DNA from: Fibrella forsythiae
GTDB lineage: Bacteria > Bacteroidota > Bacteroidia > Cytophagales > Spirosomataceae
Length of the DNA stretch: 64,000 bases
Assembly (NCBI RefSeq): GCF_017353175.1
Contig: NZ_JAFMYW010000006.1
Coordinates: forward strand, 310,001-374,000
Direction: 5' to 3'
Shown here: positions 52,265 to 61,099 of the stretch, piece by piece
Layout of the letters: each line of letters opens with the position of its first letter
Position numbering within the stretch: position 1 is the first letter of the stretch
Made by a program: the position numbers and the translations under genes
The notes under the pieces: model-generated
Database searches by the model: none
What the model was told of the DNA's origin: nothing
What the model saw: the letters and a program-made list of their open reading frames with translations, nothing else

Positions 52265-53002
52265 ATGCCAACTGACTATAACGCCATTGCTAAAGAGTAT
52301 CAGGCTTCAAAAATGATGCCCTGGCGAAAACACGTCGAGTCATATACCTTTTTTCAGTTGGTAGGCGAGCTGGCCCATCTGAATGTGCTCGACCTGGCTT
52401 GCGGCGAGGGCTTTTATACCAGACAACTTAAGCTCAGGGGGGCCGCCGGGGTAATGGGCGTAGATATTTCGGATGCGATGATCCAACTTGCCAATGAAGC
52501 AGAAGAGCAGCAATCACTTGGTGTCACCTACCATTGCCAGAATGTCTTATCACTGAATCTGAACAAAAAGTTTGATCTGATCACCGCAACTTACTTGCTC
52601 AACTATGCACAGACTGCTGATGAATTGCAGCAGATGGGACAGATCATTACCAACCATTTAAAACCTGGCGGGCGTTTTGTTACCATTAACAGCAACCCTG
52701 ATTACCAGGCTCCCGTCGAGGCGATGTTTCCCTACGGCTTCACCCGCGAAAATGCCGGTTATGAGGAGGGAGCAGAAATCACCTGGCGGTTTTATCAACC
52801 CGACATGTCTCACATTGCCGTTGTAAATTATCATCTGGCTAAGGCCACTCATGAAACAGCGTTAAGTCAGGCTGGTCTTACCCAGATTCACTGGCATTCG
52901 GTAGGTTCTTCGCCAGCAGGCACCCACGATCAGGCAGAAGACTACTGGACAGCCATGCTGGATTATGAACCAATAATTGGGTTATCGGCAGTGAAACTGT
53001 GA
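52265..53002 (+). CDS. Class I SAM-dependent methyltransferase
   Basis: A 245-residue enzyme with the Rossmann-type methyltransferase fold. Motif I is VLDLACGEGFYTRQL (about 43-57), motif II/Asp is MGVDISDAMIQLA, and the acceptor-side motif is FDLITATYLLNYA. A C-terminal beta segment follows. There are no residues that tell the substrate. It stands alone, between a strong hairpin and a lipoprotein gene. Confidence 0.92.
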   Translation: MPTDYNAIAKEYQASKMMPWRKHVESYTFFQLVGELAHLNVLDLACGEGFYTRQLKLRGAAGVMGVDISDAMIQLANEAEEQQSLGVTYHCQNVLSLNLNKKFDLITATYLLNYAQTADELQQMGQIITNHLKPGGRFVTINSNPDYQAPVEAMFPYGFTRENAGYEEGAEITWRFYQPDMSHIAVVNYHLAKATHETALSQAGLTQIHWHSVGSSPAGTHDQAEDYWTAMLDYEPIIGLSAVKL

Positions 53003-53097
53003 TGCAGCCTTGTCAACAGAGTATACATGTCATATTGGTGAGAATTCGACTGTCTGAATTGGCGTAAAACGAACCGCTCCTACTCAATATACTCCCT

Positions 53098-54330
53098 ATG
53101 AAAAAGCGTTTGCCTCTACTTCAAGCACTACTAATTCCCATTCTGTACGCATTATCTGGTTGCGGCAATCAGCCAACTACTTCAGATCAGCAAGCTACCA
53201 ACCAGGAAAAACCGGCTGATACCTACGTGTCTGGAGATGACTATGTCCTGTTCGAGCGAGTGCGTATACTCGACAAAAATGGCTTTACTGAACCTCAGGA
53301 AGCCTACAGTATTCTGTTGCCAACGGGTTGGAAAAGCGACGGTGAAATAAAGTGGAATGCGCCGGGGTCATCGTGCGCGGGCACATTTTCTCAGCTGACG
53401 GCCAAATCGGCTGATGGAAAGTTCAGTTTCGAGATTTATCCCGATGTCATTTATTCGTGGAATACCAGTCAGGAGCTGAGGCAATTTAACCAGAACAACA
53501 GCAGTTCTTCGCCTAACTGCGCATACAGAGAGCCGATGCAGGCAGAGCAGTATCTACGAGATGTATTTACTCGGGAAGAACTGAACAATGCTGAGCTGAT
53601 AAAGATAGAACCCGCTCAGGCCGTGGTCGAGCAGATGCAACAATCGAATGAAGAAAGCCAACGGGAGTTGATGCAATATGGAGCAGGTCAAATGCAGTTC
53701 GATCAGACGGCAGTGAATGCTGAAGTACGCTGGCCGGATGGCCGGGAGGGATTAGTCGTGTTGGGCGTAACCACGCTGGAAACGGTTGTGCCAAATATCT
53801 ATACTGGTACATCTGATAAAATTTACACAACTCAGGTAACCAAACGCACCGTCTTTACATACCCTGCCAGCGAAAAGGAGCGCGCTATAAATCAGTTTGC
53901 TGTTCTGATGAGTAGCATCCGGACCAACCCTACATGGAGCGATGCCGTTAAAGGTTTCTGGAAAGACGTGCGAGGAAAAAAACACATTGCCCACGTTGGC
54001 CGAATAAAAATGATGGATGATCAGACCCGTACTATAGGCCAAAACGCGATCCGTAACGGGGAAGCCCGGCTGAGGAGCATGGATTCCGATCTAAGAAACT
54101 GGGAAGAGCGACAAAACTCGCAGGATCGCATCCACACAAATTTTATAAAAACCATTCGTGAAGTAGAAAACTACCAGGATGCCACCGGAAAAGTTGAGCT
54201 AACCTCAGCGTATAATCATGCCTGGAGCAAAGGAGACGGTAGCACGTTCATTATGAGCAACAATCCTAATTTCGATCCGGCGGCTACATTCCAGGATCAA
54301 AGCTGGAAAGAGATGAAGAAAGTGGATTAG
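53098..54330 (+). CDS. Lipoprotein of unknown function
   Basis: A 410-residue lipoprotein with a signal ending in the lipobox ILYALSGC (Cys22). The mature part starts with a Thr/Gln-rich linker, then a beta domain (VLFERVRILDKNGFTEPQEAYSILLPTGWKSDGEIKWNAPGSSCAG), a helical middle (VVEQMQQSNEESQRELMQYG), and a charged C-terminus. The family is not recognised; similar large lipoproteins are common in the phylum. It is probably in the periplasm or on the outer-membrane inner leaflet. Confidence 0.75.
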   Translation: MKKRLPLLQALLIPILYALSGCGNQPTTSDQQATNQEKPADTYVSGDDYVLFERVRILDKNGFTEPQEAYSILLPTGWKSDGEIKWNAPGSSCAGTFSQLTAKSADGKFSFEIYPDVIYSWNTSQELRQFNQNNSSSSPNCAYREPMQAEQYLRDVFTREELNNAELIKIEPAQAVVEQMQQSNEESQRELMQYGAGQMQFDQTAVNAEVRWPDGREGLVVLGVTTLETVVPNIYTGTSDKIYTTQVTKRTVFTYPASEKERAINQFAVLMSSIRTNPTWSDAVKGFWKDVRGKKHIAHVGRIKMMDDQTRTIGQNAIRNGEARLRSMDSDLRNWEERQNSQDRIHTNFIKTIREVENYQDATGKVELTSAYNHAWSKGDGSTFIMSNNPNFDPAATFQDQSWKEMKKVD

Positions 54331-54370
54331 ACCATTGACGCTGTACCTTCTGTGCGATAAGCGCCAGCGG

Positions 54371-55276
54371 TTAAAAGGCCAGTGAACCTCCTTCATCCGC
54401 TACTGTTAACGTACCTGGCAGGCCTACGGGCATAGCCAGGTTACGCCCTTCATGGCCAATTGGCATACCAAACGCTACCGGGTACGTATAGCCCGATACT
54501 GCTTCAGCAATAAGCTCATTGGCCGTTTTACCTGATGGCGATGTCAGGTTATCGCGCATGTCGGAGAACGTACCTACGAGCAGGCCGGCCAGGTTAGCTA
54601 ATTTACCCGCCCGTCGAAGTTGAATCATCGTTCGGTCGAGTGAGAAGACAGTTTCGTCAATGTCTTCAATAAACAGCAGTTTGCCGGTCCAGTCTACATC
54701 TGACGACGTACCCAGTGCGTGAATCAGCAGCGACAGGTTCCCACCAGCCAACGTACCTACGCCCGTTCCTAAGCGATTGAGCGTGTTCGGCTTCGTTACA
54801 TAGGGTGCAACAGGCTCGCCAAACAACCACTGACGAAGCGTTTCTATATCGTCTTCCATATCGTCTAGCCTGAATTGGCGGGGCATACTGGCGTGAAGGC
54901 TTGCCACGCCCAGTTGTTGAAGGTGGCTCAACAGAATCGTTATATCACTGAACCCAACCAGCCATTTCGGGTTGGTAAGCAACGGCGTGAGGTCGAGTTT
55001 TTCAACCAGACGATAGGACCCGTAACCACCCCTGGCCGCAAAAATTGCGCGCACAGATGGATCATTGATAGCCTGCTGAAGGTCGGCAAGGCGCTGCTCA
55101 TCCGTACCGGCAAAAGCACCAATGCTGGCCTGTAAATGAGCACCTTCCAACACGGTCAATTGCCAGTCGTGGCGCAATAGGTGAAAGGCCTTATTCAGGT
55201 CGTCGTACGGAAGTGGGCTGGCCGGAGCCACGATAGTTACGGTATCACCGGGGCGTAGAAAAGGAGGAGTAATCAC
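54371..55276 (-). CDS. LD-carboxypeptidase, S66 family
   Basis: This 301-residue serine peptidase trims the terminal D-Ala from murein tetrapeptides during cell-wall recycling. The nucleophile is Ser110 in LVGFSDITILL. The rest of the triad is a Glu near IEDIDETVFSLDR and a His in MPIGHEGRN. The N-terminal RPGDTVTIVAPASPL and the ARGGYGSYRL turn are family signatures. There is no signal peptide, so it acts in the cytoplasm, as LdcA does. A tandem repeat of agttaccag-type units lies just ahead of its start, and the ion-channel gene follows upstream on the same strand. Confidence 0.92.
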   Translation of the reverse strand: MITPPFLRPGDTVTIVAPASPLPYDDLNKAFHLLRHDWQLTVLEGAHLQASIGAFAGTDEQRLADLQQAINDPSVRAIFAARGGYGSYRLVEKLDLTPLLTNPKWLVGFSDITILLSHLQQLGVASLHASMPRQFRLDDMEDDIETLRQWLFGEPVAPYVTKPNTLNRLGTGVGTLAGGNLSLLIHALGTSSDVDWTGKLLFIEDIDETVFSLDRTMIQLRRAGKLANLAGLLVGTFSDMRDNLTSPSGKTANELIAEAVSGYTYPVAFGMPIGHEGRNLAMPVGLPGTLTVADEGGSLAF

Positions 55277-55310
55277 AGTTACCAGTTAGCAGTTACCAGC
55301 TATCAATTGA
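55277..55310. repeat. Short tandem repeat ahead of the LD-carboxypeptidase gene
   Basis: The units cagttaccag, ttagcagttaccag and ctatcaattg form an imperfect tandem with a 12-base period. It belongs to the same loose class of intergenic repeats as those at 59268 and 60421, built from 'TTWCAGTT / GTAAACAG' words. Confidence 0.6.
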
Positions 55311-56355
55311 GTTCGGCGGGAATGGTTTCGTCGAGTTGGTCGAGGTCTACCAGCGTGGCCCGGCCAGCCAGAACGGTCGCCGTAAACATAGGTTTAAATT
55401 TCTGGCCCCAGCGAATTTCGTCGTAACGATACGAGAAACGACTGTGTACCGCCTGGTTGAACGTATCTTCAACACCACGCAACAAGATCAGGAATTCCGT
55501 ATCTGATTCGGCTAGCTGCTCGGCGGTGCAGCCATAGAGCGGGCTCTCGTCGGTAATCGGGTGTACCAGTGTCCAGTTGGCCGGAAAGAAACTCACCTTG
55601 CTGCGTTCCAGTTTTAGCGGGTAATACCGGCGATACAGAGAACCGTCGGGCTTTCTGTCGAGGCGGGAGAGCGATACCTCCACTTCAACGTCAATCAACT
55701 GGTTGGTGCGCTGGTTAATAATGCGGAACATCCAGCCGTTGATGTCCAGGTAAGGCGCGAAAACCGAATTGGTCGAATAACGGATACTGGCCACCGGGCG
55801 CGAAAAACGGCCATACATTAAACCTGTGGCCATAGCAAATAGCAACAAGCCAAACATAGACTCAACGGCGGCTAATGCGCTGGTCCAGTACCCCATCGGG
55901 CTTATGTGGCCGTAGCCAACGGTAGTCAGTGTTTGTGAACTGAAGAAGAACGCCCCCATGAACCGGCCAATGGCTGTGTTTGGGGTTACTTTGTCAAGCC
56001 CAACCAGGTTCTCGTAGCCCAACAGGCTGTAGAACGTAGCAAAGAGGGTATTTGACGAGATATAAAAGGTAAAGACAATGCTCAGAAACTTCGGCCAGGG
56101 CATCGTAATCAGCGTGTGGTACAGGTTCACCTGATTCCAGAATCCCTGATGCGCCCGTACTACGTTGAAACTGCCGTCTTTGTTAACCAACCGGGAAGAT
56201 GCATCGTTGATGGCCGTACCGAAGCCAAGATCTTCCCGTTTTACTTCCTGTTCAACCAGCGTACTACTACCACGGCGGCGGTCGGCCAGACGTTGCTGAA
56301 ATGATTTATGTGGCAGCAACTCGGAGGATAACGGTTGTTTAGTCTTCTTAATCAT
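55303..56355 (-). CDS. Inward-rectifier-type potassium channel (KirBac-like)
   Basis: A 350-residue ion channel. An N-terminal cytoplasmic region leads to TM1 (about 88-112, FLSIVFTFYISSNTLFATFY), a pore helix and the K+ selectivity filter TVGYGH (145-150). TM2 (about 157-183) and a beta-rich cytoplasmic domain follow (SIRYSTNSVFAPYLDINGWMFRIINQRTNQLIDVEVEVS), as in Kir/KirBac channels. The C-terminal end carries YRYDEIRWGQKFKPMFT. It probably conducts K+ across the inner membrane, gated by lipids or other ligands. It is complete. Confidence 0.93.
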   Translation of the reverse strand: MIKKTKQPLSSELLPHKSFQQRLADRRRGSSTLVEQEVKREDLGFGTAINDASSRLVNKDGSFNVVRAHQGFWNQVNLYHTLITMPWPKFLSIVFTFYISSNTLFATFYSLLGYENLVGLDKVTPNTAIGRFMGAFFFSSQTLTTVGYGHISPMGYWTSALAAVESMFGLLLFAMATGLMYGRFSRPVASIRYSTNSVFAPYLDINGWMFRIINQRTNQLIDVEVEVSLSRLDRKPDGSLYRRYYPLKLERSKVSFFPANWTLVHPITDESPLYGCTAEQLAESDTEFLILLRGVEDTFNQAVHSRFSYRYDEIRWGQKFKPMFTATVLAGRATLVDLDQLDETIPAELN

Positions 56356-56587
56356 ACAGTGGAGGGATTCGTCAGTAGTACAAATCTGTCTATCGATTGA
56401 TTCACAACATTAGTTAGAAGCGGTACAACGTTTATGCTTTGAAAAGCATCTATGCCTATAGTTACTCGCCCCCCATGAATGGAGAACTTAAACTTATCTG
56501 GCCCGACTTTATCTAAAAGTTGCTTTCCGAGCGCGTTATCAGCCTTTCTTTGCTTAACCTCATCATCCACCTACCTGAACTATCCGT

Positions 56588-59254
56588 ATGTTCCATTTTG
56601 TACGCATTTCTAGTTTCGTAATTGGCTTTCTGTTGCTTGGCTTGTCTGGTTCAACGGCTCAGGGTATTCGGGGTATTGTAAAGTCAAACACTGGCGAGGC
56701 GATGTCATTTGCCACTATCGCTGCCAGAGGCACCACATTAGGCACCATTGCTAACGAAGAGGGGCGCTATGAACTGGCACTGAAACCCGGGCAGTATGAG
56801 ATCGTTTTTCAGTTTCTGGGCTTCAAGGCAGAATCCAGATCAGTGACCATCACAGATGGTTTTCAGGAGATCAACGTGACAATGGCGCAACAGTCGATCA
56901 CGTTACAGGATGTAAAAATTGGCAAGAACACCGAAGACCCGGCGGTAAGTATCATGCGGCGGGCCATTGCCAAAGCCCGTTTTCATCAGCTTCAGGTTCA
57001 GCAATTTACGGCTAGGGTCTACACCAAATCGTCGATCACGGTGCATAAGCTGCCAATGACATTCCTGTACCAGAAACAGCTGAAAGAGGCCGAAAAAGAA
57101 GCCAACTTCAAAGTAGGTCGCCCGGTACTGAACGAGACCGTAGCCGAAGTAGATTTCCGGTTGCCCAATACGGTGAAGCAACGCATTATTGCCAACCGAA
57201 ACTCGGCGGGTGATTTCATTCAGGTATCCAGTTATTACAGCGCTAATCTCTATACCCCGAAGTTGTTGGGGGCCGTTTCACCGCTGGCACCAAATGCGTT
57301 CGGATATTACAAGTTTGAGTATGAAGGCACTTTTCATGAACAAGGCGTTGATGTATCGAAGATCAAAGTAATTCCGAAGCAGTTTGGCGATGGGGTTATG
57401 CGGGGAACAATCTACATCATTGAGGATACCTGGGCCGTTTATAGTGCTCAGCTTGAAACCCGGAATGAGATGGGATTCAACGTATTAACAAAAGTGGTTT
57501 GCAGTCCGGTCAAAAACGTCTGGATGCCTGTCAATCAACAGTTTGAGATCAATGGCGCGTTTATGGGTGCCAGTTTCACGGCCAGCTTTGTTCGCAACCA
57601 GACCTTCACCAATTTTACCCTAAACCCCGGTTTTGTCGAGGATGTAAAAGTGGTTGACGAACGGTTCAACCCACCCGCACGGACGCTGAGCAAGACTGAC
57701 GTAAAAAATCAGCCCTTTGCCGATGCCGTGGCCAAACAAAAAGAGTTTTCGACCAAGAACCTGAAGCAACTCGTGAAAGAATACGAGAAGCAGGAATACA
57801 AAGCCCGTAAAGAGCGTAAAGAAGATGTTAACGTTGTTCGTAACGACTCTACGGTCATTGATACGCTGGCAAAAAAGCGCAGCAACGCCTTCTGGGATTC
57901 CTTACGGACGGTTCCACTCACGAAGGCCGAAGTTGTTAGCTATCAGAAAGGCGACAGCATTGTGGCCATTCGGAAAGGCATAGTTCAGACAGACAGCGCC
58001 AAAAAGGTACGGGCCGACCGGAAAAAGTCGCAAACCATGGTCAACGTGCTGACTGGCACACAGGTATGGCGTCCATCGCGGGCTACCTCACTGACCTGGG
58101 TAAGTCCGTTAGCGGGGCTCAATTTCAACACCATTGAAGGTTTTACCATCGATGCTTCGCTCCGCTACCGACACCGGCTCGACAGCGTGAAGCAGAATTA
58201 CTGGACCTGGTCGGGTCTGGGACGGTATCAGACCGGGCGTAATCAGTTCGTTGGGTATGGCACACTTGGGTACCAGCACAAACGAACAGCCCTGGAACTG
58301 TCTGGTGGCCGATTTGTGGCGCAATTGAACCCGGACAACCCGATCAGCCCCAGCCTTAATGCCCTGACAACAACCCTGTTTGAGCGAAACTTCATGAAGC
58401 TCTTTCAGAAAGATTACCTGAAGCTCGACCTATCAGCGCTACCAATCGAAGGTCGCCTGCAGGTGAATGGTAGCCTCGAATATGCTGAACGTACCGAGCT
58501 GGCCAATTACAAGGAAGGCATCAAACCCCTGATCAACTGGAATCAATTCAGCTATACGCCAAATCGGCCCGCCACGAGCGAAGTTGAAAGCGCGGCCTTC
58601 CCGGTGCATCAGGCCCTGACGCTGAACCTGAACGCCGCCCTCCGCCTGGGCGAACTGCGTTACCGGATTCGTAATGGGAGGCGCATCCAGCTCCGTAACA
58701 GCGAGGCTCCGCTCCTTTCACTGAATTATCGCAAAGGTATTTCGGGCCTGGGCGGCTCAGACGTTGATTATGATTTTGCGCAGGCAACCTGGCGTCATTC
58801 GTTCGAGACCGGCATCCGTAGCCGCCTGGCGTATCAGCTTTCGGCGGGTGGATTTATCAACAACTCATCAGTCTATTTTCCTGATTTTAAGCACTTTCAG
58901 GGAAATGAATTCTTTTTTCAGCTGGGCGATCCGGTCAGCTCATTCCGAATGTTGCCCTACTACCAGTATAGCACCCGCAGCAAATTTGCGGAGGTGCACG
59001 TGCTGGGTGAATTTCGCCATCTGCTGATTACACAGCTGACGCTGGTCCGGCTGGCCGGTCTGAAAGAGAACCTGTTCGTGCATTATCTGGCTACGCCCGC
59101 CAGTAAGAACTACACCGAAATCGGCTACGGCCTCGACGGCCTGATTCCCGGTTTCCCCTTCTTCCGGGTGGAAGTGGTAGGTCAGGTACAGGGCGGTAAG
59201 TACATGGGTACCGGTTTCCTGGTAGGTACGTCGCTTAAGTTTGGCAGAGACTAA
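56588..59254 (+). CDS. DUF5686 protein with N-terminal carboxypeptidase-like domain
   Basis: An 888-residue outer-membrane-type protein. A signal peptide (to about residue 24) precedes a carboxypeptidase-D-like regulatory domain (IRGIVKSNTGEAMSFATIAARGTTLGTIANEEGRYEL ...), as in SusC-like and related proteins. The DUF5686 region begins near VSIMRRAIAKARFHQLQVQQFTARVYTKSS and fills the rest, ending in beta-strands that fit an outer-membrane barrel (LFVHYLATPASKNYTEIGYGLDGL ... GTGFLVGTSLKFGRD). A charged helical stretch near 390-440 may be a periplasmic part. The biological role of the family is unsettled. Confidence 0.92.
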   Translation: MFHFVRISSFVIGFLLLGLSGSTAQGIRGIVKSNTGEAMSFATIAARGTTLGTIANEEGRYELALKPGQYEIVFQFLGFKAESRSVTITDGFQEINVTMAQQSITLQDVKIGKNTEDPAVSIMRRAIAKARFHQLQVQQFTARVYTKSSITVHKLPMTFLYQKQLKEAEKEANFKVGRPVLNETVAEVDFRLPNTVKQRIIANRNSAGDFIQVSSYYSANLYTPKLLGAVSPLAPNAFGYYKFEYEGTFHEQGVDVSKIKVIPKQFGDGVMRGTIYIIEDTWAVYSAQLETRNEMGFNVLTKVVCSPVKNVWMPVNQQFEINGAFMGASFTASFVRNQTFTNFTLNPGFVEDVKVVDERFNPPARTLSKTDVKNQPFADAVAKQKEFSTKNLKQLVKEYEKQEYKARKERKEDVNVVRNDSTVIDTLAKKRSNAFWDSLRTVPLTKAEVVSYQKGDSIVAIRKGIVQTDSAKKVRADRKKSQTMVNVLTGTQVWRPSRATSLTWVSPLAGLNFNTIEGFTIDASLRYRHRLDSVKQNYWTWSGLGRYQTGRNQFVGYGTLGYQHKRTALELSGGRFVAQLNPDNPISPSLNALTTTLFERNFMKLFQKDYLKLDLSALPIEGRLQVNGSLEYAERTELANYKEGIKPLINWNQFSYTPNRPATSEVESAAFPVHQALTLNLNAALRLGELRYRIRNGRRIQLRNSEAPLLSLNYRKGISGLGGSDVDYDFAQATWRHSFETGIRSRLAYQLSAGGFINNSSVYFPDFKHFQGNEFFFQLGDPVSSFRMLPYYQYSTRSKFAEVHVLGEFRHLLITQLTLVRLAGLKENLFVHYLATPASKNYTEIGYGLDGLIPGFPFFRVEVVGQVQGGKYMGTGFLVGTSLKFGRD

Positions 59255-59267
59255 AATCTATCCTCTC

Positions 59268-59349
59268 TTTTCTGTTTACCGTCCTCTGCTGCTCCGCTAA
59301 ACCATTGTCAGGTACGTTAGCAACGCAACAGAAGACGGTAAACAGAAAA
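59268..59349. repeat. 21-bp inverted repeat with the 'GGTAAACAGAAAAC' word
   Basis: The arm at 59268-59288 (ttttctgtttaccgtcctct) pairs with 59329-59349 with one mismatch. The word ggtaaacagaaaac in the right arm recurs near 60499, which makes it a dispersed intergenic repeat. Confidence 0.75.
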
Positions 59350-59352
59350 CAC

Positions 59353-59388
59353 AAAAAAAGGCTGATAGCAATTGCTGTCAGCCTTTTT
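59353..59388. terminator. Bidirectional terminator between the DUF5686 gene and tRNA-Lys
   Basis: aaaaaggctgatagca (59355-59370) pairs with 59373-59388 with one wobble, with A- and T-runs on both sides. It would end tRNA-Lys on the minus strand and the DUF5686 gene on the plus strand. Confidence 0.85.
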
Positions 59389-59396
59389 GTTACTCG

Positions 59397-59469
59397 TGAT
59401 CCGGCTGGGATTCGAACCCAGGACCCATACATTAAAAGTGTATTGCTCTACCAGCTGAGCTACCAGATC
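59397..59469 (-). tRNA. tRNA-Lys (anticodon TTT)
   Basis: On the minus strand the acceptor stem GATCTGG pairs with CCGGATC. The D arm is AGCTCAGCTGGTAGAGC, the anticodon loop is CTTTTAA with anticodon TTT, and the T arm has GGTTCGAATCC. The CCA end is not encoded. A consensus promoter lies 44 bases upstream and a bidirectional hairpin downstream. Confidence 0.97.
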
Positions 59470-59512
59470 GTCCTAAATTGCTCGCTATAAATTAGCTACT
59501 GATTTGGGACTG

Positions 59513-59543
59513 CAAAAGTAGGAGTTTGTCTATATGAACGCAA
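59513..59543 (-). promoter_or_regulatory. Promoter of tRNA-Lys, Bacteroidota consensus
   Basis: On the minus strand TTG (59543-59541), 20 bases, then TACTTTTG (59520-59513) match the phylum's -33/-7 consensus. The tRNA starts 44 bases downstream. Confidence 0.85.
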
Positions 59544-59545
59544 GT

Positions 59546-60412
59546 TTAGCAATAAACTTTTTTTAATCTTTCTGTAAGTAACACAGCCTCAACCGCTTCG
59601 CGCACATCATGAACCCGCAGAATTGATGCTCCTTTCAGCAAAGCAGCCGTATTCAATACCGTAGTGCCGTTCAACGCTTCGTTTGCAGTTACGTTCAGGG
59701 TTTTCCAGATCGTTGTTTTCCGCGACACACCAACCAGTAGCGGTTCATCGAAAACACACGCCAGAGCAGGAAGCTCGTTGAGCAGCTGAAAATTGTGGTC
59801 TATCGTTTTAGCAAATCCGAAGCCAGGATCGAGAATCACGTCGACCGGCAACGTACCTGATGCGTCGTGGGTACGTAATTGTGCCAGTTGGCCAGCCAGT
59901 TCATCGATCACCTCCAGCGTAACAGTCTGGTAGGTTGCCATTGCCTGCATGGTCTGGGGTGTGCCTCGCATGTGCATGAGTATGTAGGGAACGCTCAGAG
60001 CGGCCACCGTGGCAAACATTGCCGGGTCGAGGGTGCCGCCGCCCACATCGTTGATCAGAACGGCCCCTTGCTCTACGGCAAGACGAGCCACGTCGGCCCG
60101 GAACGTGTCGACGGAAATTAGCGCATCGGGGAAACTATCAAGTATCCCTTCAATGACGGGCAACACCCGATCTGCTTCTTCGAGGGCGCTCACTTCAGCC
60201 GCGCCAGGGCGCGTAGAATACCCGCCCACATCCAGAAACGTAGCCCCTTCATTGAGCATTTGAGCCGCAACCGCTACCTCACGGCCAACATCGAGCCGAC
60301 TACCGGCATAGAACGAATCAGGGGTGACGTTCAGAATTCCCATCACCTTTGGTACTGTCAGATCAACGAGCCGCCCCCGGCAGTTCAGTGTTTTTTGCGT
60401 AATTTTGAGCAT
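59546..60412 (-). CDS. folP: Dihydropteroate synthase
   Basis: This enzyme joins p-aminobenzoate to the pterin diphosphate in folate synthesis and is the target of sulfonamides. I take ATG 60412 (MLKITQKTLNCRGRLVDL) as the start, giving 288 residues; the open frame reaches 60490 but through a repeat. All motifs are present: GILNVTPDSF, DVGGYSTRPGA, SVDTFR, NDVGGG, MHMRGTP, DPGFGFAKT and GVSRKT. It is divergent from the DUF1599 gene across an intergenic inverted repeat, and its stop is close to the tRNA-Lys promoter. Confidence 0.97.
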   Translation of the reverse strand: MLKITQKTLNCRGRLVDLTVPKVMGILNVTPDSFYAGSRLDVGREVAVAAQMLNEGATFLDVGGYSTRPGAAEVSALEEADRVLPVIEGILDSFPDALISVDTFRADVARLAVEQGAVLINDVGGGTLDPAMFATVAALSVPYILMHMRGTPQTMQAMATYQTVTLEVIDELAGQLAQLRTHDASGTLPVDVILDPGFGFAKTIDHNFQLLNELPALACVFDEPLLVGVSRKTTIWKTLNVTANEALNGTTVLNTAALLKGASILRVHDVREAVEAVLLTERLKKVYC

Positions 60413-60420
60413 CAAAGAAG

Positions 60421-60518
60421 AAGTTTTCAGTTTGCTGTTCGCTGTTTTCAGTTGCGTTGCTGAAGATAGATCCAGTATCAGGTAACGCAACTGAAAGCGG
60501 TAAACAGAAAACTGAAAC
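60421..60518. repeat. Imperfect inverted repeat between folP and the DUF1599 gene
   Basis: The arm at 60421-60462 (core tttcagttgcgtt) pairs with 60479-60518 with scattered mismatches. It carries the ggtaaacagaaaac word shared with the repeat at 59329. It covers most of the 111-base gap between the divergent genes, so their promoters lie within or next to it. Confidence 0.75.
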
Positions 60519-60523
60519 CTGTT

Positions 60524-61066
60524 TTGTCAACAGAAGCCCAATATCGGCAGGTCGTGCTGCGCTGCAAGGAGTTGTTCCTGAAAAAAAACCAGGATTATGG
60601 TACCGCCTGGCGCATTTTGCGTCTGTCGAGCATCACCGATCAGATATATATCAAAGCCCAGCGCATTCGTACGTTGCAGGAAACGGGCGTCAGTAAAGTG
60701 GGAGAAGGCATTGAGCCCGAGTTTGTAGGCATCATCAATTACTGCGTTATGGCCCTGATCCAGATGCAGTTGGCCACCAGCGAAGACACCCGTACTGACA
60801 TTCCAACCGACGAGTTGGAGCGCTTGTACGATGCTCAGATGAATCAGGTAATGACGCTACTGTTCGCCAAAAACCACGATTACGGCGAAGCCTGGCGGCA
60901 GATGCGGGTATCATCGATGACCGACCTGGTACTGATGAAATTACTGCGAACCAAGCAGATTGAAGACAATCAGGGCACTACGCTTGTTTCAGAAGGCGTT
61001 GATGCCAATTACATGGACATGATCAATTACGCCGTTTTTTGTCTCATCAAGCTGACTCTGGAATAA
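60524..61066 (+). CDS. DUF1599 protein, nucleotide-modification-associated type
   Basis: A 180-residue protein made of two similar halves. Each half has the pattern 'LFxKKNxDYGxAWRxxRxSSxTDxxxxK': KELFLKKNQDYGTAWRILRLSSITDQIYIK and LLFAKNHDYGEAWRQMRVSSMTDLVLMK. This internal duplication is typical of the family, whose function is unknown but is linked to modified nucleotides. The start is probably TTG at 60524, because no ATG suits. The stop is 3 bases before the open frame of the next gene, and the two are probably co-transcribed with the downstream genes. Confidence 0.88.
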   Translation: MSTEAQYRQVVLRCKELFLKKNQDYGTAWRILRLSSITDQIYIKAQRIRTLQETGVSKVGEGIEPEFVGIINYCVMALIQMQLATSEDTRTDIPTDELERLYDAQMNQVMTLLFAKNHDYGEAWRQMRVSSMTDLVLMKLLRTKQIEDNQGTTLVSEGVDANYMDMINYAVFCLIKLTLE

Positions 61067-61099
61067 AGTTTGCAACAAAGCCTCTTTTTAACCCAACCA

